Shown here piece after piece: positions 54,351 to 61,430 of a stretch of DNA of 64,000 nt. Each line of letters begins with the position of its first letter. Positions within the stretch are counted from its first letter, which is position 1. The DNA lies in the NCBI GenBank assembly GCA_030913385.1, contig CP133159.1, positions 3,060,584 to 3,124,583 on the forward strand, read 5' to 3'. The notes below the pieces were generated by a model. It ran no database searches, was not told the origin of the DNA, and worked only from the letters and a program-made list of their open reading frames with translations. Source of the stretch: Cytophagaceae bacterium ABcell3. GTDB lineage: Bacteria; Bacteroidota; Bacteroidia; Cytophagales; Cytophagaceae. Both the position numbers and the translations under genes were made by a program.

Positions 54351-54521
54351 TATGGCACACCCTGTTATTTTTACAGAAGGCATTCATAAGGAAGTGAAGT
54401 TGGTAAGAGGCGAAAGAAGCGTAGTTGGATGAGGCGAAATGATTGCAGAGGGGTTGATAGAAGCGGATAGAATAGTTTAGTAAAGTAGGGGGCAGGCCTG
54501 TAAGCTTGCCTCTTTTTTTAT
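54351..54521 (+). repeat. Diverged noncoding repeat, copy 2, ending in a terminator
   Basis: Matches 53431-53592 (CAGAAGGCATTCATAAGG, TGAAGTTGG, GGGGTTGATAG) and ends in a strong hairpin GGCAGGC / GCTTGCC followed by TCTTTTTTT, which would end a plus-strand transcript. Confidence 0.55.
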
Positions 54522-54608
54522 AAATATTCAAATGAGTCTTCATGTAAGCAACTGCATAACATGCACAAATACAACTTTTTAATTAAACCTACTTAAAGAT
54601 TTAGTTGC

Positions 54609-54641
54609 CAAAAAAAATCCCGAGAAAAAATATTCTCGGGA
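54609..54641 (-). terminator. Orphan minus-strand terminator
   Basis: On the minus strand TCCCGAGAA pairs with TTCTCGGGA and is followed by eight T. The plus strand has no T-run. No minus-strand gene lies upstream (54642-54875 is noncoding and the next gene is on the plus strand). Confidence 0.6.
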
Positions 54642-54875
54642 AACTAGCAAAAGTAATCCATATTATTGGACTAAAGTAAAAAATAAAAAATGCAGCATAG
54701 TTGGTTGAACATACCCTAATATATACAATTTATGTAAAAAAGGTAACCAGATCTACTGAATTATTTTAACAATATTTCAGTAGAATTACTTACCGAGTAT
54801 AAAAGAAACCCTCAAAACCTTTAAAATTTCCTTGGCAACAACTACTATTTAATACATATTGCGTTAAAGGAAGTA

Positions 54876-55532
54876 ATGAACAACATTTTAGTGCTGACCC
54901 CGCGTAATATGAACTGCTTAACATTTATCAAAACCTTTGCATTTATTGTTTTTGCTTCATCGGTAACTTTAGGTTATGTCCATAAAAAACCACCAGGTGC
55001 AGAATTAATAAAAACCAAGAATGGTATTTCTTTATACGAAAGGTGGGTAAATCTACCTGACAAAAAGGTTAATGCCAGAGAAGTGATTCTAACCCTTAAA
55101 GTCGATGCAAGTCCAAATGAAGTGGTTCAACTTATAAGCAATGCAAATCTGACCGCCAAGTGGAACACCAGTATCCGTTCTGCTAAAATGCTTGAACAAG
55201 ACACTGACTGTTGGATAAAATATGTGCGTTATAATATTCCATGGCCATTTAACGATCAAGATTGTATTTTAGAGCACCGTATTGTTAGACAAACACCTTC
55301 TACTATTCTGATTGAATACTCAAGTATTGCTTATCCCTCAAAACCACCCGTTAGGAGAGTAGATAGAATAGATTATGTAAAAGGGCAGTGGGAAATTAGA
55401 AGAGAAGGCCGACAGACGCATATAACTTATTCTGTATTGTCTACGCCATCTAATGTGCCTCGTTGGATTACCGACCCCTTTGTACGCGATGCTTTTATTA
55501 GCTCAATGACAAACTTAAAAAATATGTTATGA
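54876..55532 (+). CDS. START/SRPBCC-domain exported protein
   Basis: The 218-residue protein has an N-terminal hydrophobic export segment (about 17-32; a start at the inner Met, 54909, would give a more usual signal peptide). It is followed by a START-like domain with TLKVDASPNEVVQLISN, the WPFNDQDCILEHRI strand typical of bacterial START proteins and a C-terminal helix DPFVRDAFISSMTNLKNML. Such domains bind lipids or other hydrophobic ligands. The protein probably acts in the periplasm. It is followed by efp after 105 bp. Confidence 0.82.
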   Translation: MNNILVLTPRNMNCLTFIKTFAFIVFASSVTLGYVHKKPPGAELIKTKNGISLYERWVNLPDKKVNAREVILTLKVDASPNEVVQLISNANLTAKWNTSIRSAKMLEQDTDCWIKYVRYNIPWPFNDQDCILEHRIVRQTPSTILIEYSSIAYPSKPPVRRVDRIDYVKGQWEIRREGRQTHITYSVLSTPSNVPRWITDPFVRDAFISSMTNLKNML

Positions 55533-55637
55533 GTTAAAAAAGGTGTCTTTAATACATATTTTATGCTTTATCAATTGTCAGAATGGTACATATCCCTTAC
55601 CTTTATCATTATTTAATTTTTAATCATCTATAAATAT

Positions 55638-56204
55638 ATGGCAGCTACTACATCAGATCTTTCAAGAGGGGCTTTTTTACGGCATAATGGAGAATTGGTA
55701 ATGGTAATGGACTATACGCATATTACACCAGGAAAAGGAAATGCAATTTATACCGTTAAAAGCCGGAATATCAGAACTGGCAAGCAAAGTGAAATTCGTT
55801 TTCGCTCAGGAGAAAAAATAGAACTAGTAAGGGTCGAAAGCAGGGATGTTCAGTTTCTTTATAAAGAAGGTGATGCACTAGTCTGCATGGACCAGGAAAG
55901 CTTTGAACAGTTTCCGGTGCCTGAAGAGCTTTTTGGCGACACGTTAAAGTTTATAAAAGAGGGAATGGTCTTGAGTGTTTCTTTTGATGAAAATGAAGAA
56001 ATTGTATATGGTCAAGCTCCTAAACATGTGGAGTTAGAAGTAACTTATACCGAACCTGGCATCAAGGGGGACACAGCAACCAAAACTATGAAGCCAGCAG
56101 AGCTTGAAACAGGGGCAACTGTACAAGTTCCTTTGTTTGTAGATAATGGTGAGCTTATTAAAGTAAATACAGAGACTGGAGAATATATGGAAAGGGTCAA
56201 ATAG
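55638..56204 (+). CDS. efp: Elongation factor P
   Basis: The 188-residue protein has the three beta-barrel domains of EF-P. The tip loop reads THITPGKGNAIY, with Lys33 at the position that is modified in many bacteria. EF-P enters the E site and relieves ribosome stalling at consecutive prolines. The modifying enzymes are not encoded nearby. The end VNTETGEYMERVK is typical of the family. A strong terminator follows. Confidence 0.96.
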   Translation: MAATTSDLSRGAFLRHNGELVMVMDYTHITPGKGNAIYTVKSRNIRTGKQSEIRFRSGEKIELVRVESRDVQFLYKEGDALVCMDQESFEQFPVPEELFGDTLKFIKEGMVLSVSFDENEEIVYGQAPKHVELEVTYTEPGIKGDTATKTMKPAELETGATVQVPLFVDNGELIKVNTETGEYMERVK

Positions 56205-56518
56205 CCTTTTTAAAAAAATCAGAAAAAAGCTGGCACGGTCATCCATGTCAGCTTTTTTTATTTATCCGAAGCTGACTTTGCTAAACTTTAACCTTGGCTC
56301 ATTCGTAGCAAATATATACGGGAGAACTTTTGTTTAGCTTTACATGTTTTAAAATGGGAATTTTTTACATCATTAGTAGAACTTTTAACATTTGACATTA
56401 GGTACAAAGGAAAGGCTTAATGTCTTACATAAATAAGAACGAGTCCTAGCAAAGATTTAGAGAGAGTGAATGCTATTCCTTATAGCATTATATATACAAT
56501 GAAACGCTTATAGCCATT
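56205..56518. other. Intergenic region between efp and the second mgtC
   Basis: Holds the efp terminator; the rest is AT-rich with no frame, and no upstream ORF or Shine-Dalgarno comparable to the leader of the other mgtC gene. Confidence 0.4.
56223..56260 (+). terminator. Terminator after efp
   Basis: AAAAAAGCTGGCA pairs with TGTCAGCTTTTTTT around CGGTCATCCA, giving a hairpin with T-run right after the efp stop codon. Confidence 0.9.
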
Positions 56519-57226
56519 ATGGATATTTACGACCTTTTTTCTTCTGACACAGAAATTAACTTGCAAAGCATTGCCATCAGACTAGTGATGAGTATAGTGC
56601 TTGGAGGGCTGATTGGGTGGGAAAGGGAAACCCGTAAGCAACAAGCAGGGTTAAGGACGCATATTATTATATGTTTAGGAGCTACCCTTTTGATGCTTAT
56701 TTCAATATTCATACCCCAAACATTTCAGAACTTCCAAAACGGGGATCCGGGCCGAATTGCCGCACAGGTGGTTTCGGGCATAGGCTTTTTGGGTGCAGGG
56801 GCGATTTTTAGTCTCGGTGGAAGCATTCGTGGCCTGACTACAGCAGCTACTATTTGGGTAGTGGCAGCTATAGGTCTTGCTATTGGGTCAGGAATGTATG
56901 GAGGGTCTGTACTGGTAACCCTGTTCGTTTTGTTTGTCCTGATTTTTGTCGGGAAACTGGAAAGTAGATTTTTTCAAGAAGATGTACTTAAGATCTTACA
57001 AATTACCTTTTCTACCGCAAAAATTGAAACTGATGGAGTCTTTGCCATTCTCGACAAACATAAAATAACCACCCAGTCTGTCAATATACTTCAGTCATAC
57101 GATAAAAAAAGGTCTAAAATGAAGCTGTTTGTCCATGTACCCGAAAAGATAAACTTCAAAGCCTTGTACAAGGATTTAAACGGCATAACAAATGTTAGTC
57201 AAATATCTCTGGGACAAGACTTTTAA
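56519..57226 (+). CDS. MgtC/SapB-family membrane protein, second paralogue
   Basis: The 235-residue protein has the membrane domain with GGLIGWERETRKQQAGLRTH and SGIGFLGAGAIFSLGGSIRG, then a C-terminal domain (about 150-235). It has the same length as the other copy at 36214-36921 but clearly diverged sequence. It lacks the structured leader seen there, so the two are likely controlled differently. Role may be magnesium or envelope homeostasis. Confidence 0.9.
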   Translation: MDIYDLFSSDTEINLQSIAIRLVMSIVLGGLIGWERETRKQQAGLRTHIIICLGATLLMLISIFIPQTFQNFQNGDPGRIAAQVVSGIGFLGAGAIFSLGGSIRGLTTAATIWVVAAIGLAIGSGMYGGSVLVTLFVLFVLIFVGKLESRFFQEDVLKILQITFSTAKIETDGVFAILDKHKITTQSVNILQSYDKKRSKMKLFVHVPEKINFKALYKDLNGITNVSQISLGQDF

Positions 57227-57301
57227 GAAAGGGGGATATCAGTCTATGGGTACACTTCAAAGTAATTTGCTGATTGGTGTCTTTGGAGGGGATACCCAAA
57301 A

Positions 57302-57340
57302 AAGAAAAAAGCAGGAGAGAGGCCAAAAACTCCCCTGCGA
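57302..57340 (-). terminator. Terminator after the TerB-like gene
   Basis: On the minus strand GCAGGGGAG pairs with CTCTCCTGC (one bulge) and T-rich sequence follows. Confidence 0.7.
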
Positions 57341-57361
57341 TATTAACTGATAAGCCAATTC

Positions 57362-57790
57362 CTACCAGTCAAAACTGTCACTGCATCTTACTAACTTTGC
57401 ATGTTGGTTTCGCGTTCTAAGGATAAAAACCCCAGACCGCCTTTTTATAATATCTTTAACAACCATAACCACTACATCCTCTGCAAGATTTAGGTGGTTA
57501 GCTATAGCACGACAAGTTGCAAGTTCAGATTCATGTATTACATTATCTATTAATATCAGGTTTACCATATCATACACCTGCAAAATTCTATTCCCCAATT
57601 TTTCAGGAACTATAGAAGTAACCCTCTGAATATTTTCAAAATCGTACTCATTTTCGGAAAGGTTTAAGCTTTTGGCCCTGGCCTTAATAAAGGCTTCTTC
57701 ATACCTATTTAGAGGACCATCAGCCGTCGCCACCAAATACAAATTTTTTATGTGGTTCAACCTTTTAATTTTCTTCATAGAAGTTTTCAT
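57362..57790 (-). CDS. TerB-like domain protein
   Basis: The 142-residue all-helical protein begins with a basic stretch and then LYLVATADGPLNRYEEAFIKA, the start of a TerB-like domain (cf. TerB, DUF533, DjlA N-terminus), with DNVIHESELATCRAIANHL as the second repeat half. Such domains often bind metal through acidic residues; here Asp and Glu are present in the ADGPLNRYEE and HESEL segments. Function unknown; no ter genes nearby. Confidence 0.65.
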   Translation of the reverse strand: MKTSMKKIKRLNHIKNLYLVATADGPLNRYEEAFIKARAKSLNLSENEYDFENIQRVTSIVPEKLGNRILQVYDMVNLILIDNVIHESELATCRAIANHLNLAEDVVVMVVKDIIKRRSGVFILRTRNQHAKLVRCSDSFDW

Positions 57791-57982
57791 AACAAAAAAG
57801 GTTTTGTTCCAATATATTTACGCATAAAAGATGTAGCAGGTTAATAGTTACAGTTATATTTATGAAAATAATAGCATACAGTTTATGCTTCCTGAAACTT
57901 TTGCAAAATCTAAAGAATTAACTATCAAACCAATGGCCATTAAACGTCGTTCATTTGAAATGCAGGTACAAATATTAATTTT

Positions 57983-58348
57983 TAGGATTACCCATTTAAG
58001 TCTCTAGGAAGTAATAAGTTTTTTTGTAAGATAAAATGCTTAAAACGGGCGTCCTTAAATGGTGGTATGTGCCATTGTTAGAAAATAAGGCGGCCATTGA
58101 TGAAATTGCGTTAAGAACTTTATAAGCATGGAGCGGCCAAAAAATTTGCTGTTTGAACCCGACGAAAGGAGGGTGAGTTTCAAATTTTTTAGCGTAATGG
58201 TTATAAAGTTTAGCAAATTTCATCACAGGCCTTGACTTTTTTGCTTACTTTTTTTGTCTAAGAAAAAAAGTAAGGCCCTGCCGGCGAGGCAAAAAGCAAC
58301 TAAGCGAGCTTAAGTAAGCTAATAACACATAAGATATCTAAATGGGTA
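57983..58348. repeat. MITE-like interspersed element, family 1, copy 3 (right end damaged)
   Basis: The left end TAGGATTACCCATTTA is intact. The right end reads TAAATGGGTA and then a T-run instead of the usual ending, so the terminal bases are lost where a family 2 element begins. No clear target duplication remains. The internal CCCGATAGCTATCGGG palindrome of the other copies is absent. Confidence 0.72.
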
Positions 58349-58356
58349 TTTTTTTT

Positions 58357-58416
58357 TAACCGATTATGCATTAGGTTTTGTTAGGAGGGGCAAAAGAAAG
58401 TTCTAATGCATAAAGA
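58357..58416. repeat. Small inverted-repeat element, family 2, copy C (short form)
   Basis: TTAACCGATTATGCATTAG on the left and TTCTAATGCATAAAGA on the right surround a GGGGCAAAAGAAAG block shared with copies A and B. It is an internal-deletion form that abuts the family 1 element. Confidence 0.55.
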
Positions 58417-58513
58417 CAAAGAGATAATGCTCTTTTTTTGTATCTGCTTAAAGCTTTTCACGTTTATTTTTATATGCATGCTATTTTTGGTTACTTTGGA
58501 GTTTAACCCGTAG

Positions 58514-58765
58514 ATGATGATAACCCCAGATTTGTTTGACAAATTTTCGCTAAAAAACAAGATCCACCTGCTATACTCAGGAGGAAGCTTTATCGTAGCG
58601 ATACGGTACTACGGGTATAAAATCAACTTGTACCTCTTTAACAATTATTATGTAGAGGTATTTTACAACCATAAACTTGACAAAATTGAGAAAATAGAGA
58701 CCTTGAAAAAACACCACTCAAGGATGAAGTTTTATGCAGACCAAGTCAGACTACCTAAAATTTAA
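58514..58765 (+). CDS. Small hypothetical protein
   Basis: The 83-residue product contains LLYSGGSFIVAIRYYGYKINLYLFNNYYVEVFY, shortened here to its pattern of alternating aromatic residues, followed by a basic helix (KLDKIEKIETLKKHH) and ends KFYADQVRLPKI. It has the look of a small conserved cytoplasmic protein; no family known to me. The next gene, a DNA glycosylase, starts 75 bp downstream in the same direction, so the two may be cotranscribed. Confidence 0.65.
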   Translation: MMITPDLFDKFSLKNKIHLLYSGGSFIVAIRYYGYKINLYLFNNYYVEVFYNHKLDKIEKIETLKKHHSRMKFYADQVRLPKI

Positions 58766-58840
58766 TTTTTAAAGGAAAGCGGGTGCGTGCATAACTACTT
58801 TTTAACAATCAGGTTATTTAATAAACAACCAATTGTAATT

Positions 58841-59614
58841 ATGCCAGAATTACCTGACGTAGAAATATACAAACAGTATTTCGAAGAACATTTTCTTAAC
58901 AAAAAGGTCAAGGATGTGGAGGTGTTAAATAGTAAGGTAGCCCCTGACTTTCCTAAACAAGCATTAATAGGTCATACATTTACAGAGGCAAGCAGGACCG
59001 GAAAGTACCTTATGGCAAAGCTAGACCACGGAAAAATTTTGTCCCTTCATTTTGGTATGACAGGTTTTTTAAAATACACGGAAGCTGAAAGCCCGGAGTA
59101 TACGCATTTTATAATACACTTCGAAAACGGAAGTTCGATGGCTTTTTCAGATACAAGGAAGTTAGGTCATATCAACGTGTTTGACAATGCTACAGACTTT
59201 ATAAGCAATTACCAACTTGGACCTGATGCCTTGGAAATATCCAAAGAAGCATTTCTAGCTTTGGTGTTATCAAAGTCCGGAATGATTAAATCTACGTTGA
59301 CTAACCAAAAATACATAGCAGGCATTGGCAATGTGTATGCAGATGAAATTCTTTACCAAGCAAGCATACATCCGCAAACACGTTGCAAAAGTTTAAGCAA
59401 CGAAGAAGTAGAGCACCTATACCACTGCATGAGAGACGTGCTGACCCAATCTATCAAAGCATCAGCCATTCCAGATAATTTGCCTAAAAACTTCCTTACT
59501 CCAAAACGTGGAGAACAGGATACATGCCCAGAAGGAAGAGGAAGTATAAAAAAACTAAAAGTAGCGGGCAGGAGCACATATATATGTTCAGAAAACCAAA
59601 AAATTAAAAAATAG
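58841..59614 (+). CDS. Fpg/Nei-family DNA glycosylase with degenerate zinc finger
   Basis: The frame begins at 58787, but the Met at 58841 gives MPELPDVEIYK, whose Pro1 is the catalytic nucleophile and Glu2 the acid after Met removal (257 residues). The DNA-binding lysine lies in RTGKYLMAKL, and IAGIGNVYADEILY is the helix-two-turn-helix. The C-terminal zinc finger normally holds two Cys-x-x-Cys pairs; here they read CPEG and CSEN, so the second cysteine of each pair is missing. It probably still folds as a zincless finger, or its activity is changed. The family removes oxidised bases such as 8-oxoguanine. An ISAs1 element is inserted 13 bp downstream. Confidence 0.88.
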   Translation: MPELPDVEIYKQYFEEHFLNKKVKDVEVLNSKVAPDFPKQALIGHTFTEASRTGKYLMAKLDHGKILSLHFGMTGFLKYTEAESPEYTHFIIHFENGSSMAFSDTRKLGHINVFDNATDFISNYQLGPDALEISKEAFLALVLSKSGMIKSTLTNQKYIAGIGNVYADEILYQASIHPQTRCKSLSNEEVEHLYHCMRDVLTQSIKASAIPDNLPKNFLTPKRGEQDTCPEGRGSIKKLKVAGRSTYICSENQKIKK

Positions 59615-59626
59615 AAGGGACTACCC

Positions 59627-60955
59627 CAGGGCTGACGCATTTAAGTTTCAGGGTGTAAGGAACTGCCTTACAGGGCGTTCCGCAAGTCTCATAACCTTTA
59701 TTGGGTTTATTTAATATATGGGTGCCTTACGGGGCACTGATGATACAAATATAATAATTTTTTAATTGATAATCAGTGTTTTAACATTTTTTGCTTGACT
59801 TTTTTCTATATAGAGAACTCAATTAAAAAATTCAGTTTCCGATTCATTTGTTCGTATATTTGGCACTGTGTCAGAACCAAGAAGAACCATCAAAGGCAAT
59901 TTCAAATATCCGCTGCAGGAGATCCTGTTTCTGTGCGTAAGTGCCGTTGTCAGCAATGCGGGGGACTGGCATGAGATTGTTACATTCGGCAAAGAAAAAA
60001 TTGAATGGCTACGTAAATTTTTTCCTTACCGTAACGGTGTCCCTTCGCACGATACCCTGGAAAGGGTATTTGCAAAGATAGTACCGGATGAATTTGGCGA
60101 GTGTTTTGTAGAGTGGGCATCAACCATGTTCAGACCAGTCGAAAACGAGACAATCAATATTGACGGGAAGCGGATCCGTGGATCGTATGACAACAGAAAG
60201 GGCGCCAATGCATTGCACATGGTATCGGCTTATGCCACCGCTAACCAGCTTACCCTCGGTCAATTGGCCGTGCCAGACAAAAGCAACGAGATCACAGCCA
60301 TTCCCAAGCTTTTGGATATGATAACTGTTGAAAACACAACAGTGACAATAGATGCCATGGGCTGCCAAAAAGATATTACGGAAAAAATAATCCGGAAAAA
60401 CGGTGATTATGTAATTGCTGTAAAGAACAACCAGAAAGAGCTATTCCAGCAAATAGACAGGGCTTTTAAAAAACAGGTAATTGCAGATGTGCACAAACAG
60501 ATAGACACGGGACATGGCAGGTTGGAGAGCCGCACCTGCAAACTGATAAATGACCTGAGGTTCATAGATGCAGCACATCAATGGTGCGGCATAAAGTCAG
60601 TGGCAAGGTTAGAGTCAGAGCGCTATAACAAGCTTACAGGAAAGCAGGAGCAACAGGTGAGGTATTATATAAGCAGCCATGACAAGACCGCTGAATGGCT
60701 TAACGGTACAATACGCAACCACTGGGCAATTGAAAACAAGCTGCACTGGAGCCTGGATGTGGTTTTTGGGGAAGATAGTTCCAGAAGAAGAAAGGGATAT
60801 ACAGCACAAAACTTCCACATCTTAAATAAAGTGTCCCTGATCTTGCTACAAAAACATAAATCTAAGGAAACAAAACCCAAAAAAAGGTATAAGGCAATAT
60901 TCAATGATGCTTTCAGGGAAGAAATTTTAGATGTTTTTTAAATGCGTCAGCCCTG
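59627..60955 (+). mobile_element. Complete ISAs1-family insertion sequence
   Basis: The 1329-bp element starts CAGGGCTGACGCATTTA and ends with its exact inverse. A 10-bp direct repeat GGGACTACCC flanks it (59617-59626 and 60956-60965). It encodes one DDE transposase. About 240 bp of noncoding sequence lie on the left between the end and the GTG start. The left end recurs at 63817-64000. Confidence 0.93.
59868..60941 (+). CDS. ISAs1-family DDE transposase
   Basis: The 357-residue protein starts with GTG. The catalytic acids sit in NIDGKRIRGS, VTIDAMGCQ and NHWAIENKLHWSLDV, the last holding the Glu within the typical W-x-I-E-N motif. The N-terminal DUF4277-like region (about 1-80, LQEILFLCVSAVVSNAGDW) is characteristic of ISAs1 (IS4-superfamily) transposases. 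The frame is intact and the ends are perfect, so the element could be active. It differs from neighbours in gene content only. Confidence 0.94.
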   Translation: MSEPRRTIKGNFKYPLQEILFLCVSAVVSNAGDWHEIVTFGKEKIEWLRKFFPYRNGVPSHDTLERVFAKIVPDEFGECFVEWASTMFRPVENETINIDGKRIRGSYDNRKGANALHMVSAYATANQLTLGQLAVPDKSNEITAIPKLLDMITVENTTVTIDAMGCQKDITEKIIRKNGDYVIAVKNNQKELFQQIDRAFKKQVIADVHKQIDTGHGRLESRTCKLINDLRFIDAAHQWCGIKSVARLESERYNKLTGKQEQQVRYYISSHDKTAEWLNGTIRNHWAIENKLHWSLDVVFGEDSSRRRKGYTAQNFHILNKVSLILLQKHKSKETKPKKRYKAIFNDAFREEILDVF

Positions 60956-61430
60956 GGGACTACCCAACTCCCCAATAGAATGGACAGCATTTTGAAGGTT
61001 ATGTATAAAACTAAAATTCCTATATCAGTACCCTTCCAGGTGAAAAAAACTCTTGGAGGGTACTAAATTTTTCAATCAACACTAACCATCACTATTACAT
61101 ATAATCATATAACACCAAGCTAACCAATTAGCAAACTATCCTATCGTAAACTTTTCTTAAACATTTTTTTCAGAATCGTGTTAATTCCTTCGTTTCAATG
61201 ACTAAATATAAGTTTGAAGGAACCTATACTGTTCCAGCTCAAAAAATTAAAGATAAAGGAACTTTTTTCGCATATTTCAAACCAAATGAATATCTGGAAC
61301 GAATATTGCTTATAAAAACCTAGAAAAGTTCAAAAGTTGTATTTTAATTTCAATTCGGACATAAAATTCACTAACTTTAACTTTATTGTAAAAAGTACAA
61401 TAACTGAAAAATAAACAATAAACTCACATT
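60942..61430. other. Intergenic region between the IS and the GH9 gene
   Basis: After the IS end and target repeat, the only item of note is a 41-codon frame (61198-61323), listed separately. The remaining sequence is AT-rich and presumably carries the GH9 promoter. Confidence 0.4.
61198..61323 (+). CDS. Possible small protein, 41 residues
   Basis: ATG at 61198 opens MTKYKFEGTYTVPAQKIKDK and ends in TAG at 61321. Composition is protein-like (soluble, mixed charge), but there is no homology evidence, no clear ribosome binding site, and it is short enough to be chance. Confidence 0.25.
   Translation: MTKYKFEGTYTVPAQKIKDKGTFFAYFKPNEYLERILLIKT

Larger units (their letters stand above)
54233..54875. 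other. Intergenic region with repeat copy 2 and an orphan terminator
   Basis: Contains the second copy of the diverged repeat (54351-54521) and a minus-oriented hairpin at 54609-54641, both listed separately. A 65-codon plus frame from 54235 is not credible as protein. The last 230 bases presumably hold the promoter of the START-domain gene. Confidence 0.4.
57791..58513. other. Intergenic region with two adjoining repeat elements
   Basis: Contains family 1 copy 3 (57983-58348) followed directly by a short family 2 element (58357-58416), listed separately. The rest is AT-rich with no supported gene. Confidence 0.5.

Noticed and set aside
54235-54432. 65-codon plus-strand frame.
   Set aside because: It overlaps the diverged noncoding repeat, has no family features, and the repeat's other copy has no matching frame.
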